A stretch of DNA of 64,000 nucleotides from Planctomycetota bacterium (GTDB lineage Bacteria > Planctomycetota > Phycisphaerae > Phycisphaerales > UBA1924): contig JAUZRR010000024.1 in NCBI GenBank assembly GCA_030950285.1, positions 41,549 to 105,548 on the forward strand, read 5' to 3'. The notes under the pieces are model-generated. The model had not been told where the DNA came from, did not search any database, and saw only the letters and a program-made list of their open reading frames with translations. Positions 44,501 to 52,008 of the stretch are shown piece by piece. A program made the translations under genes and the position numbers. Every line of letters begins with the position of its first letter. The stretch's first letter is position 1.

Positions 44501-45604
44501 TTGCCAAAGAAGGTCGCGACAAAGAAGAAAGTTCCGGCCCGCAAGGCCGCGGCGTCAAAGACCTCTGCGAAGAAGCCGACCGCTCCTGCCGCTTCCAAGA
44601 AGGCCGCGGGCAAGGCGACGGCTCGCTCTGCCAAGTCCAAGAGCGCACCAACCGCATCGACGAAGACGACGCCCGCTGCGGCTTCGAAAAAGCCGGCCGC
44701 GAGGAAGACCACTGCGAAAAAGGCCGTGGGCAAGTCTGGTGCTGTGAAGAAGACCGCACCGAGAGCGGCGTCTTCTGACGCGAAGAAGCCGGCCGGCAAG
44801 GCAAACGCGAAGCAGGCTTCGACCCGCACCGCAGCGAAGCCGAGCAGCAAGAAAGCCGCTGCAAAGAAGCCGGCCGCAACCGCGGCCGCCAAGAAACCGG
44901 TCTCGAAGAAGGCGCCGGCAAAGAAAGCCGCGAGCGGGCGTTCGGCCAAGTCCGGCACACGGAAGCCGGCTCCCCAGAAGGGCACCAAAGAGGCCGCGAC
45001 CAAAGCCGCCGCGGCCAAAGCAGCCGCGGCCAAGTCGGCTCGCAAGGGCATCACGATCGTCACCAAGAAGAAGATCGTGCGTCGTCCTCCCCCGCCGAAG
45101 GGCCGCCCATCGATCCCCACGCCGACCGGGGCGATCATGGGTATGGGCTTGGGCCATGGGCGGCCGCTGATCCCGTCGAATAGTGCGCCCGCCGGGCTTG
45201 AGAGCGCGAGCCCCGGCGGCAAGAAGTTCAAGTCGCCGTTCACCAAGCGCCAGCTCGATAAGTACCGCGAGGTGCTGCTCCACAAGCGGCGTGTGTTGCT
45301 CGGCGATATCGACTCGATGGAGACCGAAGCGCTCAAGAGCGACGGCGGGGCGAGTTCCAACCTCCCCCAGCACATGGCCGACCAGGGGAGTGACACCTAC
45401 GACCAGACCCTCTCGCTCGATCTTGCCGCGGCCGACCGGACGCTGTTACGGGAGATCGACGACGCGCTCGACCGCATCGCCGCCCGGACCTTCGGCATCT
45501 GCGAACAAACCGGCGAGCCGATCAACACCGAGCGGCTCGACGAGCTGCCCTGGGCGAGGTTCTCGATCAAAGCCGCCCGCGAGATGGAACGCCGGGGCCG
45601 ATGA
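44501..45604 (+). CDS. Histone-H1-like Lys/Ala tail fused to a DksA/TraR-type domain that has lost its zinc site
   Basis: 367 residues from TTG 44501 (TGCTGGAG 9 bp upstream; promoter just before). Residues ~1-200 are a Lys/Ala/Pro-rich unfolded tail (KKPAATAAAKKPVSKKAPAK), like H1-type nucleoid proteins. After a proline-rich hinge, residues ~240-367 form a DksA/TraR domain: RQLDKYREVLLHKRRVLL coiled coil, then DQGSDTYDQTLSLDLA and GICEQTGEPINTERLDELP. The zinc finger is broken: of four Cys, only the first remains (CEQT, then ARFSIKA where CxxC is expected). DksA-type proteins act in the secondary channel of RNA polymerase; the basic tail should bind DNA. The stop overlaps the lspA start (ATGA), so the two are coupled. 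Confidence 0.8.
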   Translation: MPKKVATKKKVPARKAAASKTSAKKPTAPAASKKAAGKATARSAKSKSAPTASTKTTPAAASKKPAARKTTAKKAVGKSGAVKKTAPRAASSDAKKPAGKANAKQASTRTAAKPSSKKAAAKKPAATAAAKKPVSKKAPAKKAASGRSAKSGTRKPAPQKGTKEAATKAAAAKAAAAKSARKGITIVTKKKIVRRPPPPKGRPSIPTPTGAIMGMGLGHGRPLIPSNSAPAGLESASPGGKKFKSPFTKRQLDKYREVLLHKRRVLLGDIDSMETEALKSDGGASSNLPQHMADQGSDTYDQTLSLDLAAADRTLLREIDDALDRIAARTFGICEQTGEPINTERLDELPWARFSIKAAREMERRGR

Positions 45605-46398
45605 CCCGGGCAGAGGGCGAGCAACGGATGCAGCCGAATACGCCGCTGGACGCGTCGTCGGAGTCGCCCGATGCGCAGCAGCCCTCGGCGAAGCCCCCTG
45701 CCTCGTCTTCGCCGCCAGCACCACCCAAGCAGTCTCCAAAGTTGCCTGGGCTCGAACCGGCGCGGGGTTCGCTTGGCGCGTGGGTGCTGTTGTTGGTGGT
45801 GGTCGTCGCGAGTCTTGCAGCCGACCTGGTGAGTAAGTCGGTCGCGTTTGCCCGGGTTGCGGACGTGCCCGTGCAGATCGAGCGCGAGTCGGTCGTCGCG
45901 TTGACCTCAGCGGGCGAGTCGATCCAGAGGTTGATCCCGCTGCACAACCCGCGAACGGTGATCCCGGGCCTGCTCGAGTTTCAGCTCGTGCTCAACCAGG
46001 GCGCGGTGTTCGGGCTGGGGGCTGGCAAGCGGTGGGTGTTTGTGGTGTTCACGCTGGTCGCGGTGGGGCTGGGGCTGTGGGCGTTTGCCTACTGGACCGA
46101 CGCCCGCGATCGGCTTGCGCATGTGTCGATCGGGCTGGTGCTTGGTGGCGGGATCGGCAACGTGTTCGACCGGCTCGTGTTCGCGTGTGTGCGTGACTTT
46201 CTGCACCCGTTGCCGGGCGTGCTGTTGCCGTTTGGGTGGACGTGGCCGAACGACCCTTCGGGACAGGTGTGGCCGTGGGTGTCGAACATCGCGGACCTGT
46301 TCCTGATCCTTGGCGTGCTCGGGCTGATGGTGGCGATGTGGCGGATGCCGAAACCACCGGCAACCGAAGCACCTGTGCGCCAAGAGCCCTCAGCGTAA
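45601..46398 (+). CDS. lspA: Lipoprotein signal peptidase (signal peptidase II)
   Basis: 265 residues, against about 160 usual. A Pro/Ser/Ala-rich N-terminal extension (~55 residues) precedes the four-helix enzyme. The family motifs are present: NQGAVFGLG, GGGIGNVFDRL (catalytic Asp), VRDFLHP and WVSNIADLFLILG (second catalytic Asp). It removes signal peptides from lipidated prolipoproteins in the inner membrane, as for the lipoproteins at 18054 and 50886. A loop of ~35 residues (ERESVVALTSAGESIQ) lies between helices 1 and 2. The last codons and the stop come from the dispersed 23-bp repeat. Confidence 0.93.
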   Translation: MTRAEGEQRMQPNTPLDASSESPDAQQPSAKPPASSSPPAPPKQSPKLPGLEPARGSLGAWVLLLVVVVASLAADLVSKSVAFARVADVPVQIERESVVALTSAGESIQRLIPLHNPRTVIPGLLEFQLVLNQGAVFGLGAGKRWVFVVFTLVAVGLGLWAFAYWTDARDRLAHVSIGLVLGGGIGNVFDRLVFACVRDFLHPLPGVLLPFGWTWPNDPSGQVWPWVSNIADLFLILGVLGLMVAMWRMPKPPATEAPVRQEPSA

Positions 46399-46406
46399 GC
46401 GCCGGG
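46384..46406 (+). repeat. 23-bp repeat, copy 2, carrying the lspA stop codon
   Basis: GAGCCCTCAGCGTAAGCGC then CGGG. It differs from copy 1 (minus strand 30877-30855) at two positions only, read in the same frame; here the stop is TAA at 46396-46398, where copy 1 has TCA and stops two codons earlier. Confidence 0.6.
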
Positions 46407-46463
46407 CGGCTCTCTCCGCACCTCTCTCGAACCATGGGCGAGTGAGTCAGCCCCGGCGCATTC

Positions 46464-47690
46464 CTACTTATGCAGCGCTTCGAGTTCGCCGCCCGGGTGC
46501 TCGGCGATCTTCCCGGCATCAAGCCAGGCCTTTGCAACCTCATGGTCTTTGAGGTAGGCATCAAAGAACGCGAGCACGCTCATGTTGGTGACCTCGACGA
46601 TCCACTCGACGTTGTCGGGCGAGCCGCCGTCGAGGAGCGCGCCGACGCCCTTGCCCTGATAGGACGAGTGCGTCGCGCCCTCGATGAAGACAAGGTGCTT
46701 GGTCCCGTCGGCGGGGGCGTAGTCGTAGGGGTGCCTGCGGGTCTCGGGGGTTTCGTTGCCGATCCTGATCTGGTCCTTGCTTCCGGTGATGACGAGCCAC
46801 GGCTTGTCGATATCTTGCCACGAGTCTTCCCTGATCGACCGCCGCGCGGTGCCCTGGCCGGAGATCACGGCGAAGGCGTCGAGCCGGGGGGCGACCATGG
46901 TGCGGGGCTTGCCCCAGACATAAAACCGCAGCCCCGCGACGGCTTGCGTGGTCATCGCGCCGGCCGAGTGCCCTGCCATGCCGAGCTGCTCGCGGTCGAT
47001 GAGACCCGGCGCGTTCAGCGCAGCCTCGATCTCGTCGAGCGAGTCGAGGATGAATGAGACATCGGCGACGCGGTCTTCGAGGTCAACCTTGGTCGAGCCG
47101 AACCCGACGGCCCGCCTTTGCTTGCGGGTCTTTGCCTGCTCGCGGCGGAGTCGGATCGAGTCGGCGTGTGTGGGATAGACGACAACGTAGCCGTGGCTTG
47201 CGAGGTAGTCGCCGAGGGCGGGGAAGACGTCGCTCGCTCCGCCCATGCCGTGGCTGAAGACGATGAGGGGGAAGGGGCCGTGGGTGGTGGTGTTGTCGCC
47301 GTCGTCGCCGGTGCGGTCTTCCGGACGCAGTACGAGCCTCGGCGGCGCGGGCGCCCGCACGCGGACGGGGAGGTCCTTGTCGCGACTGGCATCATGGATG
47401 ACAAACTCGCCGGTGTCGCGGACGGTGTAGGGGCCGGGGGCGGGGGTGGGGGTGGGGAGTGGGCCGATGATGGTCGGCGTTGTTGTATCAGTAGTGGTAG
47501 TAGTGGTAGTAGTGGTAGTGAGGGGAGTGGGGGTTGTCGTGTCGGTGGTCTGGGCGTAGACGAGCGTGGCGGCGAGGGAGATTGCGCAGGCCGCGAGGAG
47601 TTTGAGGCGTGAGGTGGGGGTGATGGTGGGGGTGATGGTGGCACGGCTCTCCGAGCCGTGATTGGTGGTGTGGGCAAGCGTGTGGGGCAT
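46464..47690 (-). CDS. Secreted alpha/beta hydrolase (dienelactone/PAF-acetylhydrolase-like)
   Basis: 408 residues from the ATG at 47690 with AAGGAAGGA upstream. The leader is long (~47 residues, ending LVYAQ), because a palindromic repeat lies inside it (GSESRATI is encoded by 47637-47661). A Thr-rich linker follows, encoded by a GTGGTAGTA-type microsatellite near 47487-47520. The hydrolase domain shows the oxyanion motif FSHGMGGASDVF, the nucleophile in GMAGHSAGAMTTQA (~Ser240) and the late segment EGATHSSYQGKG with the catalytic His. It probably cleaves ester bonds outside the cytoplasm; the substrate is unknown. Divergent from the truncated DinB-like gene. Confidence 0.83.
   Translation of the reverse strand: MPHTLAHTTNHGSESRATITPTITPTSRLKLLAACAISLAATLVYAQTTDTTTPTPLTTTTTTTTTTDTTTPTIIGPLPTPTPAPGPYTVRDTGEFVIHDASRDKDLPVRVRAPAPPRLVLRPEDRTGDDGDNTTTHGPFPLIVFSHGMGGASDVFPALGDYLASHGYVVVYPTHADSIRLRREQAKTRKQRRAVGFGSTKVDLEDRVADVSFILDSLDEIEAALNAPGLIDREQLGMAGHSAGAMTTQAVAGLRFYVWGKPRTMVAPRLDAFAVISGQGTARRSIREDSWQDIDKPWLVITGSKDQIRIGNETPETRRHPYDYAPADGTKHLVFIEGATHSSYQGKGVGALLDGGSPDNVEWIVEVTNMSVLAFFDAYLKDHEVAKAWLDAGKIAEHPGGELEALHK
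47637..47661 (-). repeat. CACGGCTC hairpin repeat inside the hydrolase leader
   Basis: CACGGCTC-TCC-GAGCCGTG (47642-47660) is an 8-bp stem with a 3-nt loop. It matches 23 of 25 bases of the repeat at 33270-33294 and is translated as part of the signal peptide region. Confidence 0.55.
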
Positions 47691-47771
47691 GGCGCGGTCC
47701 TTCCTTGTGCTGAACGGGTCGGCGCAGAGTGTATTGCCGGGCGCGACTCGCGCGCGTGGTACACTCGCGCC

Positions 47772-48095
47772 ATGAACACTCGAGCCAGCATCCTTTCGGT
47801 GGCACTCGCAGGTGCGTACCCGTTGTTCACACGATATCTCGCGGGGTTCGGCGACTCGACCCGGACGAGACAGGCTCCGGGCCTGCCCAACCATGCCGCG
47901 TGGACGCTCGGCCACTTGGCGATGTATCACCACCAGGCTGCCGACAGATTGCTCGGGTTGGACGAGGGCAGGCGGCTGCCTGCGACGGACTTTGCCGTAC
48001 CAGGCGGGGACGGCGGGGACGGCGGGGGTGGTGGGGGCGGGGTGCCCGGGTCGGTGTTGCTGCGGGCTTCCGTGGAGTGCCGATGTTCCTCTTGA
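47772..48095 (+). CDS. Truncated DinB-like protein
   Basis: 107 residues. The first 75 match the N-terminal half of DinB-like proteins (LPNHAAWTLGHLAMYHHQAADRLLG, compare NHPAFVFGHLATYP in the paralogue at 32739). The frame then enters a Gly-rich microsatellite (about 48004-48045) and ends 35 residues later without the second His-containing helix that completes the metal site. I read it as a gene broken after slippage in the G-rich tract; it could still be translated. The next gene starts 24 bp downstream. Confidence 0.6.
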   Translation: MNTRASILSVALAGAYPLFTRYLAGFGDSTRTRQAPGLPNHAAWTLGHLAMYHHQAADRLLGLDEGRRLPATDFAVPGGDGGDGGGGGGGVPGSVLLRASVECRCSS

Positions 48096-48119
48096 TCTTG
48101 TGTGGAGCAGAGCTGAACG

Positions 48120-48596
48120 ATGTATGAACACGCCGAGGCCATTGCCAAGTGGGTGTATCTGCAATCGGATTCGATGCGGTACACCATCGGGTCTTTGCAG
48201 GGGCTCCTCTGTCTTGCGCTCGGCGGCATCGCGCTCCAGTTCTGGAACGCAGCCCGTTGGCAGAAGGTGCCGTACCGGTGCGAGCGTTTGGACCGTGCTG
48301 TTTACGCGCTGGTGAAGTCGCGTGTGTGGTGCATCATTGCTGCGGGGGTTTTTGTGTTTTGCTTTGTGGGCTGGCTGGGTTGGCTCTTTGTCGAGTATGT
48401 CAGCTGGACATCCCCGGAGTTGCGATCTCTTCCGTGGCATGAGGCAAAACGATTTCAACGGAGCGATGGCCCGGGGAGAGTCCTTTCCATCCTTGGTTTA
48501 CTCTTCGGCGTCGGTTGTTCGGTGTGGTCAATGGTGTGGTTGTCCAGGGCCCATACCCATGTCAGGCGGCTCCCACCGCCGGGTGATCACGGTTAG
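48120..48596 (+). CDS. Small membrane protein of unknown function
   Basis: 158 residues with three predicted membrane helices: GSLQGLLCLALGGIALQFW (~24-42), VWCIIAAGVFVFCFVGWLGW (~69-88) and ILGLLFGVGCSVWSMVWL (~122-139). The loops are short and positively charged near the second helix. Its base composition and codon use are less GC-rich than its neighbours, so it may be acquired. No family was recognised. Confidence 0.65.
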   Translation: MYEHAEAIAKWVYLQSDSMRYTIGSLQGLLCLALGGIALQFWNAARWQKVPYRCERLDRAVYALVKSRVWCIIAAGVFVFCFVGWLGWLFVEYVSWTSPELRSLPWHEAKRFQRSDGPGRVLSILGLLFGVGCSVWSMVWLSRAHTHVRRLPPPGDHG

Positions 48597-48704
48597 GCAG
48601 GCAGGACCGATCTCGTGACCCCGTGCCACCGGCCGGTTCAGCACCGACCTTTCCGAGCCGATGTCGGTGGCCCCCGTCCTTTCGGTGTTGCGAACGCGGT
48701 CGTA

Positions 48705-48835
48705 AAGGGCAAAGACGCCTCGGCGTGGAGCAACACTCCTGCGCGTCCAGCAAGCATCGTTGCGCGTGGAGCAAAGCTCGTGTTTCGCATAGCAAGGTTC
48801 ATGTTGCGCCTAGCAAACATTACTGATACTGTTCC
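48705..48835. repeat. Array D: degenerate 21-bp repeats spaced by AGCAA
   Basis: Five or six units of 20-21 bp, e.g. AGCAAGCATCGTTGCGCGTG, with inverted TTGC/GCAA cores. Frames are open as heptads. Unlike arrays A-C, no GTGGCCATG hairpin is adjacent. The rest of the gap 48596-49160 is GC-rich with small inverted repeats (CACTGG / CCCAGTG near 48946-48965) and no gene seen. Confidence 0.55.
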
Positions 48836-49159
48836 GATAACACGGTGTTGCCCCGCCGCTGCGGCGAGCACGGGCAACGTCCCTTTCGCGTTCTCACGCG
48901 AACGCGCAGCGAACGTGGAGGGAATGTGCGGCAAGGTGGGGGGCCACTGGACGCATGCCCAGTGCCGCACCGGCAACGAGCGCGGAAGAGCCCCTGGGTC
49001 CACACCCCCCACGCCCTCCACGCCCCCCACCCTGCCGCCCCGCACTGGGCTAACGCCCGATGCCACCCGTCGGGGGTGTTCCGCCCCGGGGAGTGTCGGG
49101 CACCGGTGCCGGTGATACGCTCTCTGGCGTCAGCAAACAGGGGGAAGCGGAGGTGACCG

Positions 49160-50548
49160 ATGCGCAAGAGTCTGTTGCGGATGGTGATGGTGGTGATCGG
49201 GGTGGGGGTTGGCGTGGGGGTGGGGGCCGCGAGCGCCCAGCCGCTGGTTCGGCCCGAAGCTCACCCCGGGGGCATCCTGCTGGTTGTCACCGACACCACC
49301 GGGCTGGTGTCGAACAGCTCGCCGCTCTTTCTCGCGTCCAATGCGGGCGGCTGGAACGCGGGGGACACGGCGATGCAACTCACCGGTCGGTCGGACCTGC
49401 GGTGGCAGATCATGCTGCCCGGGCCGGTGATGGGGAATGCAGAAGGCACAGAGGGTGGGGGGAGTAGTGGGGGGGCCGGGCCGCGGTTCGAGTTCAAGCT
49501 CACCCGGGGCTCGTGGGAGACCTGCGAGGTCGATGCCGACCTGGGCGATATCCCCAACCGCACGCTCGAACCCGTTGATGCGGCGGTGCTGGAAGAGGGC
49601 AAGCCGTACATCGTCGAGCTGACGATCGAGGGGTTTGTCGACCAGCGAGAGGGGGCGGTCACGCCTCGGCTGCGCACAGACTCGACACAGCCACTCAACG
49701 TGACCGGCAACGCCTTTCGGCTGCAGGTGGTGGGGGGCGCAGGCGCAGCGAAAGGATCGCTGCGCGACGTGACCGTCTGGCTTCCCCCCGGCTACGACGA
49801 CGAGGCCAACGCCGGGCGGCACTACCCCGTGCTCTATCTGCAGGACGGGCAGAACGTCTTCGACTTCATGCCGCCGACGCCCGGCGAATGGCGGGCCGAC
49901 GAGACCGCGACCGCGTTGATCGAGGCGGGTGAGATCGAGCCGATCGTCATCGTGGCGATCCCGCACTCGGGAGCCAACCGGACGGCCGAGTATCTGCCCG
50001 GCGCCAAGCGCTGGACCACGATGGGGGGCGAGATCGAAGACGAGTTCACCCGGCTCGGCAAGACACTGGGCGTGACCCCCGGCGGCGATGCCTACCTCGA
50101 CTGGCTTGTCGCCGAGGTCGTGCCCCGTGTCGAACGGGTCGTGCGTGCCAGCCCCGACCCGGCCGACCGGGGCATCGGCGGGGCGTCACTCGGCGGGCTG
50201 CTCGGGCTGCGGGCGGCGCAACTGCACGCTGGCGTGTTCGGCCGGCTCCTGTGCGAGAGCCCGTCGCTGACGGCACGGGGGGCAGACCTGACCGACGCCC
50301 TCACGGCGGGGCTTGAACTGCGCGATGCCCGTGTCTTTGTCGGCGTGGGAGGCAGCGAGTACGGCGACGACCCCGACAAGAGCGCCGCACTGGTGCGGGC
50401 GGTGCAACGCGCAGCCGAACGACTGGGTGCGAGCGGGGCCGAGGTCTCGCTGCTGATCGAGCCCAACGCCGGGCACACCGAGGCGGCGTGGGCCGATCGC
50501 TTTGACGAGGCGCTCGTGCACTTGTATCCGGCTGAGACCGAGGAATAG
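49160..50548 (+). CDS. Secreted esterase (alpha/beta hydrolase, esterase D-like) with N-terminal beta domain
   Basis: 462 residues with a Val/Gly-rich signal peptide (residues ~1-25). The first ~180 residues form a beta-sandwich-like domain (ASNAGGWNAGDTAMQL, RFEFKLTRGSWETCEVD) like the starch-binding or E-set domains that precede such esterases, interrupted by a G-rich insertion (GTEGGGSSGGAG). The esterase part has VTVWLPPGYDDE, PVLYLQDGQNVFD, the nucleophile elbow GIGGASLGGLLGL (~Ser341) and the His in EPNAGHTEAAWADRF. Enzymes of this type cleave acyl esters on sugars or trehalose; the substrate here is unknown. The gap after it holds a MITE-like element. Confidence 0.87.
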   Translation: MRKSLLRMVMVVIGVGVGVGVGAASAQPLVRPEAHPGGILLVVTDTTGLVSNSSPLFLASNAGGWNAGDTAMQLTGRSDLRWQIMLPGPVMGNAEGTEGGGSSGGAGPRFEFKLTRGSWETCEVDADLGDIPNRTLEPVDAAVLEEGKPYIVELTIEGFVDQREGAVTPRLRTDSTQPLNVTGNAFRLQVVGGAGAAKGSLRDVTVWLPPGYDDEANAGRHYPVLYLQDGQNVFDFMPPTPGEWRADETATALIEAGEIEPIVIVAIPHSGANRTAEYLPGAKRWTTMGGEIEDEFTRLGKTLGVTPGGDAYLDWLVAEVVPRVERVVRASPDPADRGIGGASLGGLLGLRAAQLHAGVFGRLLCESPSLTARGADLTDALTAGLELRDARVFVGVGGSEYGDDPDKSAALVRAVQRAAERLGASGAEVSLLIEPNAGHTEAAWADRFDEALVHLYPAETEE

Positions 50549-50580
50549 AGTTCTCGTGCGTGAGCCGGCTCATTTCTTGT

Positions 50581-50780
50581 ACCCCGAGAGGGGTGATCTT
50601 CAATAGCCGGGGGTGGAGCAATGCGACACCCCCGGTCTCGATCTATCGCCTTTGGACCCCGTAAAGGGTCCGCGTGTCTGCATCTGTTACGAGCACCCCG
50701 GCCGGGGTGCAAGGCGTTGGGCCAACACACTTCCTTCGCGGATCTCCACCCCCGGCTATTGAAGAGCAGTCCTACGGACT
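50581..50780. mobile_element. MITE-like element with a 22-bp perfect inverted repeat and nested hairpins
   Basis: The outer arms at 50597-50618 (starting TCTTCAATAGCCGG) and 50744-50765 (starting CTCCACCCCCGG) are perfect reverse complements over 22 bp. Outside them lie ACCCC-GAGA-GGGGT (50581-50594) and AGTCC-TAC-GGACT (50768-50780). Inside are GGACCC-CGTAAA-GGGTCC (50654-50671) and the perfect palindrome GCACCCCGGCCGGGGTGC (50692-50709). No coding potential, so it would need enzymes encoded elsewhere; alternatively a structured non-coding RNA. Confidence 0.6.
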
Positions 50781-50885
50781 GAAGAGAGATCGCACTCATG
50801 GCGCATCGCCCGAGCTTGCGCTCGGGGCTCGCTCGGGGCTCGTTGGGGGGCTCGTTGGGTCCAGATGCAGGAGTTCGCGGCCGGC

Positions 50886-51911
50886 TCAGTCCTTGGGCAC
50901 CCACTTGTCCCAGATGCCGGCGTAGTCCTCGACGTTGTCCTGATCGACGATCTGGAGGTCGAAGGTGTTGATGACGCTGGCGGGCGATTTGCCGTTGTGG
51001 ACCTTGTCAAAGAGCATCATCACGGTCTCGTAGCCCCAGCCGTAGCAGTCCTGCCCGATGAGCGCCTGCACCTGCCCGTCGCGGACATAGTCGAGCTGTT
51101 CCTTGAGGTGATCGACGCTGACGACCTTGGCGACCTCGTGGACGCCGTCGAGGGCGTTGGTGGTGAAGAGCGGCCAGCCGCCGACCATCGCCCACCCGGT
51201 GATGTCGGAGTTCGCCTGCTGTTCCTGCTGGACCTTGTTGGCGGCGTCGGACGCAGTCTCGGCGTGGTAGAAGGTGTACCCGATCGAGATGTCGGGGTAG
51301 TTGGCGGCCTCTTCGACCACGCCGCGGACGCGGGCCTGGAGGTTGGGCGCTGCCTGGTTGCCCGCGAGGATCGCGACGACGCCGGTGCCGCCCATCGCCT
51401 CGGCGAGCTGCCGCATGACCTCTCGGCCGGCCTCGACGTCGTCGATGCCGTAGTAGGCGAAGCGCTTGGAGTCGGGGGCGTCGGAATCAAAGCAGACGAC
51501 CTCGACGCCGGAATCGACCGCGTCGTTGATCGCGGGGGTGAGCAGGGCAGCGTCGGTGCAGGAGACGGTGATCCCGTCCACCCCCGATGCGGCAAGTCGG
51601 GTGATCTTCTGCGCCTGGGCCTGGGCGTCCTCGTCGGAGGGGGTCTCCCAGCGGATGTTGATCTTGACGCCGTGCTCGGCCTCGATGTCTCGGGCGGCAT
51701 CGAACGCGCCGGTGCGGGCGGCCTGGAAGACCGGGTTGGACTGGCTCTTGGCGATCACGCCGAAGGTGTAGCTCGCGGCGGCGTCATCGCCCCCACCCGC
51801 GCCGTCGCCCGCAGCGGCCGAGCCGTCGTCGGCGGTCTTGCTGCAACCAAGAAGACCGACAACGCCGATGAGGGCGGCGGTCGCGAGTGTGTTCCACAAG
51901 ACGTGTTTCAT
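50886..51911 (-). CDS. Ribose-type sugar ABC transporter substrate-binding lipoprotein
   Basis: 341 residues with lipobox GLLGC (Cys23). The sugar-binding fold starts FGVIAKSQSNPVFQAARTGA and continues with GITVSCTDAALLTPAINDAV, VVCFDSDAPDS, GGTGVVAILAGNQAAPN and ALIGQDCYGWGY, all typical of the RbsB/periplasmic-binding family. It captures a sugar (probably a pentose or related ligand; specificity not certain) for the permease encoded 97 bp upstream. The cytoplasmic ATPase normally encoded between the two is not here. Confidence 0.9.
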   Translation of the reverse strand: MKHVLWNTLATAALIGVVGLLGCSKTADDGSAAAGDGAGGGDDAAASYTFGVIAKSQSNPVFQAARTGAFDAARDIEAEHGVKINIRWETPSDEDAQAQAQKITRLAASGVDGITVSCTDAALLTPAINDAVDSGVEVVCFDSDAPDSKRFAYYGIDDVEAGREVMRQLAEAMGGTGVVAILAGNQAAPNLQARVRGVVEEAANYPDISIGYTFYHAETASDAANKVQQEQQANSDITGWAMVGGWPLFTTNALDGVHEVAKVVSVDHLKEQLDYVRDGQVQALIGQDCYGWGYETVMMLFDKVHNGKSPASVINTFDLQIVDQDNVEDYAGIWDKWVPKD

Positions 51912-52008
51912 TTGGTTGCTCCTGAAGTGGGGTCCAAGGTTGGAGTGCTGAGACGGGACGTGCCGGCTCGGGCGCGAGGTGCTGCGTCGGGCATCGGGCG
52001 GGAAAAGT

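Noticed and set aside
48615..49115. 166-codon frame over array D
   Set aside because: Mixed repeat and Pro-rich sequence with no ribosome-binding site; not protein-like.
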